Positions 40,115-51,147 are shown, counted from the first letter of the stretch. The stretch is DNA of 64,000 bases from Macrosoma leucophasiata (GCA_036365455.1 JAWQUS010000019.1:12314001-12378000), one strand, 5' to 3'. Numbers and translations are program-made. The notes: generated by a model not told the origin, from the sequence alone.

Positions 40115-40459
40115 TTTGGATTAGAAAAGAATCTGGGAGAGAAGGAAAAATAAAGAAATAGAACATCTGGTGGCAGAGCGAAATATTATCGGCCAATTCG
40201 CCAATCAATATCACAAAGGCTCCGCTGGTTTGGCTATCTTGAGAGAATGAGGGAGGATCGAGCAGTAAAACGTGTATACTTAAGGCGACCTAGTGGCCGA
40301 TGTCCAGTTGGTCGTCCCAGGTATCGCTGGAGGAATGAGGCGCTAAAGGATCCCCGTGACCTTCAGGTCGAAGACTGGCGAGAGAGAGCGCAGAACAGTC
40401 AAAAATGGCGCATTCTAATATCGGAAGCCACGACTCATTTTGGGTCACTGCGCCAATAA
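40115..40459 (+). pseudogene. RTE-like LINE reverse transcriptase C-terminus
   Basis: An open frame reads GGRAKYYRPIRQSISQRLRW, then FGYLERMREDRAVKRVY, GRPRYRWRNEALKD and WRERAQNSQKW, ending ISEATTHFGSLRQ at TAA (40,457-40,459). The R-L-R-W-F-G-H/Y-x-x-R-M, G-R-P-R-x-R-W and A-Q-x-x-x-x-W-R series is diagnostic of the end of RTE-group reverse transcriptases. AGAAGAAGAAAATTAG follows as a GAA-type tail. No reverse transcriptase core remains. Confidence 0.8.
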
Positions 40460-40799
40460 AGAAGAAGAAAATTAGTAAAATCAACAACTATGTACAGTGA
40501 TGAATGTCCAGAGGTGCGTTACAACTGCTTTGTAGGTAAGAGACTTTGCATGAAGGTACATACATAAATAATTTATTTGATGACTCACTTATTCCAAGAC
40601 TTGAACCAACAATTAAATGAATGGAAGCCATTCGGAAGCCTATCGCAGTTCTATCAGTACCAGTACGCGCTTGTGGTCGACACATTATCTGTTTGCGCTC
40701 GGGTATGCAATTGCGTGAATTCCGATCTTGCGGCCTTGTCGCACACGGTTAGAGTCAAATATAGTAGATACCAAGAATCGTTTACTTACATTACTTTTT

Positions 40800-40985
40800 T
40801 TATTGCGAAAAGACGAAGCGTAGGCAGGCCCCCCACGATGTGGACCGACGACCTGGTGAAGGTCGCGGGCAATCATCGCTGGATGAGGGCGGCCCAGGAC
40901 CGTTCCTTATGGGATTCTTTGGGGGAGGCCTTTGTTCAGCAGTGGACGTCTTTCGATGAAATAATGATGATGATGATGACTTTTT
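40800..40985 (+). pseudogene. RTE-like LINE terminus with (ATG)n tail
   Basis: The frame reads KRRSVGRPPTMWTDDLVKVA, RWMRAAQDRSLWDSLGEAFV and QQWTSFDE, running into an ATGATGATGATGAC tail. It is the same lineage as the piece at 22,732-22,938. That piece stops at GRPP while this one starts around KRRSVGRPP, so together they show most of the C-terminus. Confidence 0.8.
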
Positions 40986-40989
40986 TTAT

Positions 40990-41175
40990 TTATTTCATGA
41001 ATTACACATCGTCTTTAGGAAAAAAATCGGCTATTTTCGTCTCTGTAGAACGTTACCTCTTTCGCGCACTACCTATGTGCCGTTTGTCGACTATTTTGAC
41101 CAATAGGTATATAATACCACACTATCAGTACTTTTGTAGGCAGTGTGCAACAGAGATAACGCTCTACAATGTCGA
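40990..41175. mobile_element. MITE-J related copy, disrupted
   Basis: ACACATCG, AAATCGGCTATTTTCG and the reverse AACAGAGATAACGCTCTAC...TAGCCG match the MITE-J arms at 21,654. The outer ends are not joined here. A piece with CTCGATGTGAAATTAATC and TGCTGAGTACTATAG lies at 41,873-41,915, suggesting rearrangement. Confidence 0.5.
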
Positions 41176-41991
41176 AACTAGCCGAATGGGTCTTTCCCAC
41201 GGAATAGATAAATAAAGATGGAATGGTAATGTGGGCGTGGCAAGCGCACGACAACTATGCGTGAACACACACAGTTCGGCAGAACCATTCATTCGCCGCT
41301 CATAGTGTTGTGTAGACTGCTTCGAACGACGCATCTCTTGGTAAAATACCATGTAGTGCCAATTTTAACATATAATATGAAATGTCAGACCTCAAGTATA
41401 AAGCGAGGAGGTATATCTTTTGATCGGTAAGTCACAAATAACATTTATTGTTATAATACTTGTAAAAAAAATATAAATATACAGAGGAATATGAATGTTC
41501 GAACTTAAACTGCATTATTTAAACGTTACTGCTAGCGAATACATTGCTCGTTAAGCACTCGCTCAATTAACGCTATTACTGTCTCCGCTGGCAATGTACA
41601 GCATGTAATGCGTTCGCTACACTTCGACTAGTTTATTGGTGAGTATATTGTTGTGTGCGTGCGAGTGTTTATTGTCTACGGGCGTTACATCTTAGTATGC
41701 AAACTTACGCAAACGAATAGCTGCCCTGAGATTAATGTGTGAGTGATTGTCGAGATGGTGTTACATTTGTGTAAGAAATTGCACGGTAGGAGAAATGCGG
41801 CGACACTGGTTCTCATACTAAATTGAAGCAAAGGCCTTTCCATCCTTATTTATCTGTTCCGTGGTCTTTCCTAAGCTCGATGTGAAATTAATCTTGCTGA
41901 GTACTATAGATAAGTAACTTCACGTCGGTATAGTATGTTCTTAGGTTTTTGCGAGCTGCATTCATTGAAATAAAACTAGTCTTCGGATTTT
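41176..41991. other. MITE-J remnants and unrecognised DNA
   Basis: CCCACGGAATAGATAAATAA at 41,200-41,219 recurs inverted near 41,840-41,862. The rest is AT-rich with no gene support. Confidence 0.35.
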
Positions 41992-42135
41992 TTTACTGGT
42001 GGTAGAGCTGGACGGAGCTCGTGGGCTTAGACACCACCGCATTACCTAATATACTTGCCGCTAAATGGTAGTGTTCAGCACGACCGTGTTCCGGTCAGGT
42101 GGTAATGTACGGCCCTGTAATTTCTGGCACAGAAG
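41992..42135 (+). repeat. SINE-A head half
   Basis: ACTGGTGGTAGAGCTGGACGG (a 7-base deletion of CCAGTGA) to TAATTTCTGGCACAGAAG. The tail is lost. Confidence 0.75.
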
Positions 42136-42159
42136 AATTTTATCCTTTCTTTAATTCAC

Positions 42160-42255
42160 AGAGATATCGAGGTATCCAACAACTCTGTTGTGGGCATCGT
42201 TGCGAAGGCTTATGTCTGTCAGTAGACGTCTTTCTGCTGAAGTGAAACATAACAG
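42160..42255 (+). repeat. RTE/H 3' tail fragment
   Basis: AACTCTGTTGTGGGCATCG, then AAGGCTTATGTCTGTCAG and TAGACGTCTTTCTGCTGAAG is a decayed form of the H/RTE end. Confidence 0.5.
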
Positions 42256-42538
42256 CATATATAGCTATCATGTCCATACTCCATTCAAATATAATACATG
42301 TAAGTCAATGATGTTTGAGCGATACAACCACTCGCTCGCGTTTTCGTGGTAGTGAGGCGGAACATTAGTAGGTTAACGATTGTCGAACGTATCTCGCGGG
42401 AAATTCTACAAGCTGTCATACAAATTGTTACGTATTCCTAACTTTGGATCGGGTGTTATTGTTTGTGACTTGTACTGATTTGATCTGACTCTTGCTACTT
42501 ACGTTGATATGAAATGATTATACTAAGGCGGTGAAAGC

Positions 42539-42885
42539 GCCCATGGCCCAGCGGCTGGTGTAGATCGGAAGCGATCTACTCGGTTAAGCGATACGGGCGC
42601 GGTCGGGTGTGTGATGGGTGACCGCTAGTGGCAAATTAAAATGCGCGTTTCCGTGCTTCGGAGGGCACGTTAAGCTGCCGGTCCCGGTTACTATCGATAG
42701 ATAGCAGTCGTTAAACCTTCTCGAAGGCCTTATAGGCGTTTTGTAAACATCCGACAACGGGTTGGCCACTAACTCTTATCCTCACCAATCCGCATTGGAG
42801 CAGCGTGGTGGAGTAAGCTCCACCCCTCCCCCCAAAAAGGGGAGAGACTCGTGCCCAGCAGTGGAACGTATAATGGGTTGCCCAA
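42539..42885 (+). repeat. Repeat C, full length
   Basis: It starts GCGCCCATGGCCCAGCGG, follows the 25,875 copy closely, and ends AGTGGAACGTATAATGGG. The TTA tail is replaced by CCAAGATATTTG. Confidence 0.8.
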
Positions 42886-43187
42886 GATATTTGTTATTTA
42901 TATATATATTTGTTCGTTTTTTGACCAAAGAGCACTTTGGTCAAAAAACCAAATTCTCGCCGACTGTTATCCATCGATACCGTGGATAACAGCTAGTATA
43001 GGTCTAAATATGAATTATTGGTCATCCAATTAGGATGGTTTTGTTTGGCATTTTAATCCCAAAAAACTTGTTTTAATTTAAGGAATTACTTCTCGAATAC
43101 TCACAATACAGTTTACAGTGACAAAGTTCCAATGGAAAAACAAAAGACCCCCATCACGGCCAGTTAGTCCTTCGGCAAAGTAAGTTG

Positions 43188-43335
43188 TCCGCGTTTTTTA
43201 CTGGAACGCTTTTAAAGTGTTGACACGAGTGAGCGGAGAATGCGAAGTAATGGATAGTCGACGACACTCCATTGGGCCGCGTCTGGCCGCGTGTTCGGCG
43301 GCGTTCGGAAGTGCTCGGGTTACTTCGGCATTTTA
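43188..43335 (+). repeat. Direct repeat P, copy 1
   Basis: Contains CGCTTTTAAAGTGTTGACAC, GAGTGAGCGGAGAATGCG, ATAGTCGACGACACTCCA, TTGGGCCGCG and GTTCGGAAGTGCTCGGG. It matches 44,035-44,172 over ~140 bases in the same orientation. The inner part starts TGTTGACACG and ends TTCGGCA, so an LTR is conceivable, but similarity extends upstream of the TG. Confidence 0.7.
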
Positions 43336-44034
43336 GGATGTTACTAAATTCATTCAAAATATCTTAAAATTATGACCTCACCGCTAAATTCACTTCAGTG
43401 TGATAGTTAAAAAATATATATTATTTGTATAAGTTGTTATTCAATAAATGAATTCATAAATGACAAATGATGTGAGCAGATCGCCATTATTATTAAGACA
43501 TTGAAATTATTATTTGCAATTATATTATAATTTTCCTTCTGACATCTGTTTCCATTGAAGTTTATCTTATGTACTTACCAAATGTATTGTAATGCTGCAT
43601 TGTTTTATCAACAACTAATTAATATGACTGTACTTCACTAACCATTATTATAAACATTATTGACATTACATAAATATGCCTACTAAATAGGTTAGTATTT
43701 AAAACTATTATAAATATTGTACACCGAAAGGTATTGTTGCAATGGAACTATATTGTATTATTCAAAAACCTGTACACCTGTGACAAACAATAAATAACAA
43801 TAAATAAATAAAATAAAATAAATTGTCCTCGTCTGTTGAAAAGTACAGTAACGCCTTTTCAGGAGCTTCAAATAACTTAAATCTTTTATTACGAAAATTT
43901 TGATGTAGATACTTTTTTCTGCGAGCCTGTGTGTGTGTATTTTATCTATGAACGCTATTAAAACTATAGATAAGAATGAACAGATAAAATCCCCTGGAAC
44001 CGTGTAACTGTTTATTTACACACAAAATAAATAA

Positions 44035-44172
44035 GTCCGTGTTTTTACTGAAATGCTTTTAAAATGTTGACACGAGTGAGCGGAGAATGCGAGGTAATGG
44101 ATAGTCGACGACACTCCATTGGGCCGCGTGTTCGGCCGCGTTCGGAAGTGCTCGGGTAACTTCGACACTTTT
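44035..44172 (+). repeat. Direct repeat P, copy 2
   Basis: Partner of 43,188-43,335, 847 bases away. It has a shorter GC section because one CTGGCCGCG segment is absent. The ~700 bases between the pair are AT-rich without coding signs. Confidence 0.7.
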
Positions 44173-45282
44173 TATTGAATTAACATTGTAATTTTAGAAA
44201 GAAAACTTAAAAAATCGAATTCACTTTAACAAAGCGCGTATTAATTATGCCTAATAAGTACTCGTATATACACAATGTAAAGCCGTTGAAAATTTTAAAT
44301 AAATAAAATTTCCATATTTATGTCACTACTGCGTACCGAATAAATTTGACCAGGGCCCTATTATTTATTTTTAGCATTGTGGCCTAAATTAAATGAGTAT
44401 TACTTATTATATAAAACATCACCACATCATATGAATCCAATATTGTTTACAATTCAATAATCCAACAGGCGATAGCTGCACGCCGTCGCGTCAGGAAACG
44501 AACAAAGACGGGATGTGACGCGCTAGTGATGTCACGTTATGTCGATAGACGGGTTCATTAATGTTGTGATCTGGTTAATATTCTTTTGACAGCTGTCACA
44601 TGTTTTTGGTCGATATTGATATTAAGTTTCACCAGTTTTTGGCAGAATTATTACTAAGTGTGATAGTTGCCACACGGGAAAAATAGAATAGAATAGATAT
44701 TAAGTTTATGTTATTTTTGCAATTTTATGCAAACAAATTATGTGATTAGTAGGTACTATGAGACTATAAAAGAAAATCTAAGGATCGAGGAGTAAATAAA
44801 AACCATCTTAAAAAGTTTCCCGCCCATATTCTTTCTCATGGTTTAAAATGTATTGAACTTCATCACAAGCAGAGGTTTTGTGGCAAAAGCGTAACCGATA
44901 GAAATACTGTTTTTTTTAGTATAGATTGATTTGAAAATGAACTATGCCAAGTTTTTCTGTTCACTTGCTTCTATGTAATAATTTCCGCCAGGTCGAATTT
45001 TGGTCACGGCGACGCGACCACTCTCAACGGATTCTAGATATTTCCCTCTGAGGTGTTCCCACATTGTGGGAATTTCTATAATTATATGGGATGGGAGATT
45101 TTGGACACATATATTTATGAGTACATCACCGGTATATATTAGTGCAGTACTCTACTTTTTACCGCACTGTGGATAAGGCCACGTTTTAGTGTTTAAGCTC
45201 TCAAGAACCTAAACTTCGTTGAACCACTAATGTGATCCACCACAGTCATGTTTTATTTAATCATGTTCCATTATCACAAGTT
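44173..45282. other. Mostly unrecognised; repeat-N scrap
   Basis: 44,990-45,130 contains AGGTCGAATTTTGGTCACGG and ACTCTCAACGGATTCTAGAT, the reverse of repeat N at 28,970. 44,480-44,570 is a GC-richer unmatched spot. No genes are supported. Confidence 0.4.
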
Positions 45283-45411
45283 TTACTGGGGGTAGAGCTC
45301 CAGTGACAGAGCTCGCGGGCGTAGGCACCACCACATTACCTAATTTACTTGCTGCTAAATGGTAGTGTTCAGCACTGTGCTTGTTTGCCAGTTCCATTAC
45401 ATTAAAAAAAA
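45283..45411 (+). repeat. SINE-A with large internal deletion
   Basis: A full head to AGTGTTCAGCACTGTG is joined directly to the tail CTTGTTTGCCAGTTCC and ATTAAAAAAAAA. About 160 bases are missing. Confidence 0.8.
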
Positions 45412-45984
45412 AACAAAATAACATTCACCTTTATGAATAATTCTTCTTCGATAAAACAAAAATAAGATTATCGACACTCTCCCATCCCTAATCTTAACCC
45501 GTTTAATAGCACAGGTAGTGAGGCGCGTGGAGGAAATCAAACAATCGACAAAGCGGTTTGTTATATTTGTTTATTTTGCGTCTCACTTGCACAAACAGAA
45601 CCCTTGTGTACCAAACAGAGATGGGTGATAGGCAGAATTTATTCGAGGTCGGAAAATGTTGTTACGTAGTAATAATTGTTTCTTGTGTACTGAACGCTTT
45701 GTTAGATAAATTTGCGGCTTGTGGGAATGTAGTGGAACGGATGGGAATGGAGAGGTATGGAGTGGGAATGGGGGGGGTAATTGACGAAATCGCTCCGGGA
45801 TGGGGTTCTTCGATAGTAGATTAATTTGTTGCGAATGCTTTTTAATTTGCTCGACTCAAGCTTTGGTTTGCAGTTGGCAGATCGTCTGGGAAGGGTTGCT
45901 TCTGGGATTCCGTATGGATTCTGGTTAAACTTATTTTGTTATTTTTTAAGATTAGGAAAGATTTATTCTATTAATATACTAACT
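45412..45984. other. No gene recognised
   Basis: An 88-codon frame (45,558-45,824) contains a G/M/V-rich low-complexity end (GMERYGVGMGG) and no domain signs. I treat it as chance. Confidence 0.3.
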
Positions 45985-46195
45985 AAATGGTAGTGTTCAA
46001 CACTATCGTGTTCTGGTCTATAATTTCTGGCACAGAGGCATAATACCTTAGGCCTCAGGAGTGGCAACGCATCTACACTAAAATATCTTGTTTCATGTAG
46101 ATGTATAGGCTAGTATGTGTGCAGGCTACAGTAGGCTACATTACTTACCATCAATGTGAACTGTAGGCTTGTTTGCCACTTCATGACATAAAAAA
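45985..46195 (+). repeat. SINE-A, head missing
   Basis: From CTAAATGGTAGTGTTC to CACTTCATGACATAAAAAA, with a duplicated GGCTA(C/G)TA segment around 46,105-46,140. Confidence 0.7.
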
Positions 46196-46289
46196 TGCTA
46201 ACTAAAAATCTACACGTTAGCAAATAGTTCCATTTTGACCATAATCAAAATAAAATTGTCACTATTGGTGATCCATTCAAAACTAAGAG

Positions 46290-46546
46290 TGTCGGCGTCG
46301 GGACGTGACGACCCACCGTCAGTCAACTGTGCAATGGCGGTCTAAACATTCCAATGGGGCGGTAGTAAGTGCAATAACTCAAGATGGGCAGCAGCGTCCT
46401 GCAATAAAACTACCGCCACTGCGATCGCCAATCCGCATGCCAAACCTGGCGATTATGGCAAAATTATGGGGTGCACAAACCTGTTTTTGGGGCCTTTGAG
46501 AAAGTCTTTGGTCCAGCAGTGGACATCTTCCAACTGATGATGATGA
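46290..46546 (+). repeat. Repeat H, most complete copy with RTE-type tail
   Basis: It runs GTCGGGACGTGACGACCC, GTCAGTCAACTGTGCAATGG, CCAATGGGGCGGTAGTAAG, TAAAACTACCGCCACTGC, GATCGCCAATCCGCATGC and GGGGCCTTTGAGAAAG. It ends CCAGCAGTGGACATCTTCCA then TGATGATGATGA. The final ~40 bases match the end of the RTE copy at 40,930-40,985. That suggests H is a non-autonomous passenger of an RTE LINE. Confidence 0.75.
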
Positions 46547-46565
46547 AATAGAATACAGGAATTTC

Positions 46566-46798
46566 CATAGAGCAACACGGAGGTGAGTAGCCATAGCGTT
46601 TATTACCTATGCAGAACAGTCTGTCAATTTCTGCGGGGGGAAATAGGTGTAACACACACACACTACAAAAATCGTCTATTATTACGAAACTTTTCACGCA
46701 CATATTTAAACATCTAGGCGATAGGCGTAGGATCATTTGGGCTTGTACTTTGACAGAAGGGAAAGCCTGCATATGGCTGCTCCCCTCTGACCCGTCTT
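46566..46798 (+). mobile_element. MITE-G, 3' end truncated
   Basis: It starts CATAGAGCAACACGGAGG and follows MITE-G to GCTGCTCCCCTCTGACCC, losing the terminal GTTGCTCTATG. It is internally shorter than the 293-base copies. Confidence 0.7.
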
Positions 46799-47071
46799 TC
46801 ATCGTTTAGAAAAATCACACCGTCGGTAAAATTTGCAAATGTATGAAGTACTTGAATATTCAAATCAACATAAAAATACAAGATTAGTGAATGCAATAGC
46901 GTGCAACGTGGAGATAGTGAGTGGTGAGTGAGTGACTAACAAATGAGTGAGCCTTATCCGTCCGCCTCGCTCCCCCGTGCATTACATTTATTCGCTCGTC
47001 CACTCCCGTCGAGTGTAGCGGATATAGTGATAAGTGAAAGCGGATTTCTAAAATATTATAAAATTAAAGCA

Positions 47072-47200
47072 AGTGCGTGTCAGGCCACGCGCAATGTGGA
47101 GTTCTATTTCTCTTAGTGCCTTTTGTAAACTGGTCGTTTTATTAGTTGTAAACTTGTGAAGCTGTCATGATATTTTACTTTTAACTTTGTTATAAATATA
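47072..47200 (-). repeat. Repeat E fragment
   Basis: AAGCAAGTGCGTGTCAGGCC and ACGCGCAATGTGGAGTTC are the E terminus in decayed form. 47,200-47,590 has no recognised feature apart from AATACGTCCACC/GTAGACGTATTT, a weak inverted pair near 47,270-47,310. Confidence 0.55.
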
Positions 47201-47589
47201 TACAACGTTGATGGATGATCCCAACGCCTACGAGTGAATGAACGTGCATTCCCTAATGCAGTTTCCTTAAATACGTCCACCTTGGCAGCGGCTGCGGTAG
47301 ACGTATTTAGATATTATCGCTCTGTGTCGTAGCGTCGTACTTGTTAGCTCGTACATTTGTTGCGCATCGCTCGCGGCGTCGTCCACTGGTGCGATTCGCT
47401 CGCAAAAGGTTCCCGTTTTTGCTATGAGAGTGTCTCGTGGCTTTTGATTTTACCGCTCTACACCTGCGTCTGGCTGCCGCTCACAGTGGCAAGATTAAAT
47501 TGCCAGTTATTATTGAGAGCCAAATTCCCCTTCTTCCTTGTCAGTTGAGTGGCTCTGTATGGATGCATAAAAATGTGGTAGTTTCATAG

Positions 47590-47860
47590 CTATAACATTG
47601 TCGCTTCAGTTGAAGGACACCCACTACTGGACAAAAGCCTTCGTCAAAGGTCCCAACAATAGGTTTGTGCATCATTAGGAGAGAATATGCCATAACCGAT
47701 AATGAGGGACGCTGCCCGTCTAGTGTTAACTATCGCATTTACTACAGCTCTATTTCAATGGTTTGACCGTCATTGTTCGGTTGACTCACTGCACTATCGG
47801 AAGAATTCTCCTCCACGGCGATGGGGTCGTCACGTCCCGATACCTTCAGTAACTGTACTA
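47590..47860 (+). repeat. Repeat-H copy, reversed
   Basis: TTCAGTTGAAGGACACCCAC, TGGACAAAAGCC, CATCATTAGGAGAGAATATG and CATTGTTCGGTTGACTCACT. On the minus strand this is body then RTE-like tail. Confidence 0.65.
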
Positions 47861-47867
47861 CTGAATT

Positions 47868-48090
47868 ATCTATCCTAATATTATAAAACTGAAGAGTTTG
47901 TTTGTTTGTTTGTTTGAACGCGCTAATCTCAGGAACTACTGATCCGATTTGAAAAATTATTTCAGTGTTAGATAGCCCATTTATCTAGGAAGGCTTTAGG
48001 TTATATATATATATAACATCACGCTAAGACGAATTGGAGAGGGTAGGTAACATTGCACCCGCGCGAAGCCGGGGCGGTCCGCAAGTATTT
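47868..48090 (+). repeat. Helitron-like / GCGAAGCCGGGGCGG repeat
   Basis: It begins TATCCTAATATTATAAAACT and has GTTTGTTTGTTTGTTTGAAC. It ends CGCGCGAAGCCGGGGCGG-TCCGCAAG, a mutated version of the CCGCTAG end seen in the small Helitrons. Confidence 0.5.
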
Positions 48091-48624
48091 AATAATATCC
48101 CTCTCCGCTCATCACTAAGTGAAGACCCATTTAACGTGTCTTTGGGAAGTCTCGCCCGATTTCCGGCTTCTTTCACGAGATCCTTTCGCATCTTCTAACT
48201 TGTCACATTCCCACTCAATATCCAACCGTATCGAATGACAATAAAGTCGAGTTTCCCGTCGCAAATCAATCTACATTTCTCACAAGGAAATCTGAAAGGT
48301 CGTATTTAGGTTTTCTGATAAGAATTTAGTGTTATTCAACATTATTATGTTTCGGCGTCTCTAAATGTGAATGTTTTTGAATTGTTGCGAGCTTTTATGA
48401 AATTTGTGGTGGGTTTTATGCAGCGGGGTTCGGATAAATGATAATACTTAAGTAGAAATGCGAAAAATATGCATAAAGAATATGGGGTTTCGTATATGTG
48501 AATGAGGTGTATGTCGGGTGCAGGTAAGTGATTACTGTAGTGTTTTTCAATCTTTTGCAGAACGATCCTTGTAGTTTGTGAAAATATTTCGCAAATATCA
48601 CACCTCTTTTGACGTAACGTAACT
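48091..48624. other. No feature recognised
   Basis: AT-rich, unmatched. Frames on the minus strand at 48,345-48,766 run into the T3 SINE and are not supported as genes. Confidence 0.3.
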
Positions 48625-48928
48625 TCACGCCTGTAATCCCCGAAGGGGTAGGCAGAGGTAAATGCATGCATTCAATCATACATGCAAACACCCACGACTC
48701 GCCGGTTACGTTTTTGGCCCATGTAACAGGTGGCGAACCTGTTGCCATCTCCGGGCACATTACCACACTCCGGGGTACTGGGAAACTTCCAGAGAATGGA
48801 AAAATCCCAATAGAAGCAGAGATAAAGGATTTTAAACCGTTATCTCTGATAGTCCCCGACCTGGGAATCGAACCCAGGACCTCCAGCGCAATAGTAGTGG
48901 CCTGCTACCACTACGCTACTGAGGCAGT
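48625..48928 (-). repeat. SINE-T3, full length (tRNA-derived)
   Basis: The minus strand begins ACTGCCTCAGTAGCGTAGTG with box A TAGCGTAGTGG and a perfect box B, GGTTCGATTCC. The tRNA-like head can fold but lacks a normal anticodon arm. The body includes ATCTCTGCTTCTATTGGG, GGAAGTTTCCCAGTACC and TACCCCTTCGGGGATTACAG at the end. A second, shorter copy is at 20,110. Confidence 0.8.
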
Positions 48929-49104
48929 TTCACACTGAGCACACCTCTTTTGTTTCTTTATAACTTTCGAAGCTATATAATTATATATAAATATAATTAA
49001 AAAAATTATATATAATAGCTTATCACTCACGCCGAAAGACGTCCACTTCTGGACAAAGCTTTCACCATTTCAGCCGAAAGATGTCCACAGCTGGACCAAA
49101 GTGG

Positions 49105-49389
49105 TGGTAGAGCTCCTGTGACGGAGCTCGCGGGCTAAGGCACCACCACATTAAATAATTTATTTGCCGCTAAATGGTAGTGTTCAGCACTATCGTGTTC
49201 CGGGTAGGTGGTAAAGTACGGCCCTGTAATTTCCGACACAGAGGCATAAAACCTTTAGCCTTAAGAGTGGTAACGCAACGCATCTGCATTTCGACCTTGG
49301 TCTTCGTGTGTGTGTCTATAGGCTGCAGTCATCACTTAACATCAATGTGAACTGCATGCTTGTTTGCTACTTCTATTAGATTAAAAAAA
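49105..49389 (+). repeat. SINE-A, full length, nested in H
   Basis: GTGGTGGTAGAGCTCCTGTG to CTTCTATTAGATTAAAAAAAG, with an extra CAACG in the GTAACGCATCTGC segment. Confidence 0.85.
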
Positions 49390-49521
49390 GTCTCAGGGGG
49401 ATCAGCCATAATCGCCACGCTTGGCATGCGGATTGGCGATTGCGGTGACGATAGTTTTATCGCAGGACGCTGCTGCTCACCCTGCGTTATTGTACTTACT
49501 ACCGTCCTATCGGAATGGTTT

Positions 49522-49803
49522 TTTAAATGTAATTATAGTGGCAAACAAGCATGCAGTTCACGTTGATGTTAGTGACGTCTGCAGCCTATAGACACCTAAA
49601 CTAAGACCAGAGGTCAAAATACAGATGCGTTACCACTTCTGAGGCCTAAGGTGTTATGCCTCTGTGCCGGAAATTACAGAGCCTTACATAACCACCTGAC
49701 CGGAACACGATAGTGCTGAACACTACCATTTAGCGACAAGTATATTAAGTAATGCGCTGGTGCCTACGCCCGCGAGCTTCGTCACTGGAGCTCTACCACC
49801 AGT
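49522..49803 (-). mobile_element. SINE-A type copy with target duplication
   Basis: 282 bases flanked by ATGGTTT (49,515-49,521 and 49,804-49,810) inside repeat H. This fixes the element's ends: 5' ACTGGTGGTAGAGCTCC, 3' GCATGCTTGTTTGCCAC followed by an A-rich tail. A 7-base duplication plus an A-tail means movement by target-primed reverse transcription. A clear tRNA-like head is absent, so its promoter type is open. Confidence 0.9.
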
Positions 49804-50466
49804 ATGGTTTGACCACTTTTGTTCGATTGACTGACTGCGCTAATGGAAGAATTCTCCTCCAATGGAAGAAAGTTCTTCCGCTAGTGGGCGTGGGATCGGC
49901 ACGTCAGACTTTATAATAGACAAATATTTGGTATTAATTTTAGTTTCACACACTCTTGAGAAAAAAAGTAGTGACAGACACACAGAGAGATGGACAACAA
50001 AGTGATCCTAGTTTCCATTTTTTCTCCTAAGTGAGGAAAAACCTTTTTCCATTTTTTCCTCCTAAGAAAAAAACCCTATGAAATATAGATTAGGATCCCA
50101 CTGCAAAATCATTTCGTTCATCCAGATATGCTGCAAACCTAATTTTTACGCATTTTTATAATCTAGAGAATATAATATCCACTAGATTGCCTATCAAAAT
50201 TTGGCCGCAAGTATTTTAAATTAATTTTTTTTTTCTTTAACGGCCAGTAACTTTTATTTGCGGCCGATTTCATTTGGCTCCCGTTTATTATAATAATGAA
50301 AAAAAAGTAGCTTAAGATATATAAATAATACATGTACGTTATGGACGTAAAAAGTTATCGGGGCGGAACGAAAATATGTAGGGGCGGCCAAGTGCGCAAC
50401 GGCAGGCGTGATTTTTCTCCGCCGAGTCTTTATACATATGGTAGATGGGGCACGAGATGTTTTATT

Positions 50467-50634
50467 TTCTATGTTATGAAAGTGGCAAACAAGCATGCAC
50501 TTCACGTTGATGTTAAGTGATGACTGCAGCCTATAGACACCCACACAAAGACCAGAGGTCAAAATGCAGATGCGTTACCACTTCTGAGGCCTAAGGTATT
50601 GTGCCCCTGTGCCGGAAATTACAGGGCCGTAATA
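50467..50634 (-). repeat. SINE-A, head truncated, in foldback F
   Basis: The tail (GTTATGAAAGTGGCAAACAA) through GGAAATTACAGGGCCGTA; then LINE-B begins. Confidence 0.8.
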
Positions 50635-50636
50635 TA

Positions 50637-50730
50637 TGTATGTCAGGACCGGGATATCTGGCGTTCTACACTCTCTGCATACCCCGTTAGGTACCTGGCG
50701 TGAAGATACATACATACATTAATACATATT
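50637..50730 (+). pseudogene. LINE-B stump in foldback F
   Basis: TATGTCAGGACCGGGATATC, GTTCTACACTCTCTGC and GTGAAGATACATACATACAT: the VCQDRDIWR-type end and the 3' tail. Confidence 0.7.
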
Positions 50731-51147
50731 GCCGTAAAGTGGACGATATTTTATTAAAAAAACAAGTAAAAAAATACTCTCAAGAAAAAAACTATAAAAA
50801 ATAACTTGTGGCCATTTTTTTATACCTATATCCTCTAGATTATAAATATGCGTAAAAATCAGTTTTGCAGCATATCTGGATGAACAAAATAATTCTGCAG
50901 TGGGATCCTAACCTATTATAAAGGAAAAATATTTCATGGGTAATAAGAGTAGACGACTGTACTAAGAAAATATGACTGTACTAATTAGATCACATCTCAT
51001 TATGCCATAGAATAAACCTGCGATAGAAACGGTACTTCGATGTTAAGAAAAGATACGCGACACACTGACGGGTGCACTGTCGAACAACACTTCACGACTG
51101 GATTTTCCGAAAAGGGTAGGCAGAAAAATGAATCCGTAGTGTATGAA

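Larger units (their letters stand above)
49063..49912 (+). repeat. Repeat H (reversed) hosting two SINE-A copies
   Basis: H pieces are 49,063-49,104 (CAGCCGAAAGATGTCCACAG), 49,390-49,521 (AATCGCCACGCTTGGCATGC to CCTATCGGAATGGTTT) and 49,804-49,912 (GGTTTGACCACTTTTG to GATCGGCACGTCAG). One plus-strand and one minus-strand SINE-A fill the gaps. Confidence 0.8.
50090..50911. mobile_element. Foldback DNA transposon F, copy 2
   Basis: The left arm starts TTAGGATCCCACTGCAAAAT and the right arm ends GCAGTGGGATCCTAA, inverted repeats ~125 bases long containing TAATCTAGAG and CCACTAGATTGCC. The interior keeps GTTATCGGGGCGGAACGAAA and GGGGCGGCCAAGTGCGCAAC, found inverted in copy 1 at about 9,490-9,590. 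Two SINE/LINE fragments have inserted in the centre. No transposase is present. Confidence 0.75.

Noticed and set aside
45558..45824. 88-codon frame with a G/M-rich end
   Set aside because: There is no domain, no poly(A) signal at a fitting place, and the C-terminal half is low complexity.
47357..47548. 63-codon hydrophobic frame
   Set aside because: It is short, without context, and its composition is ordinary for chance frames.
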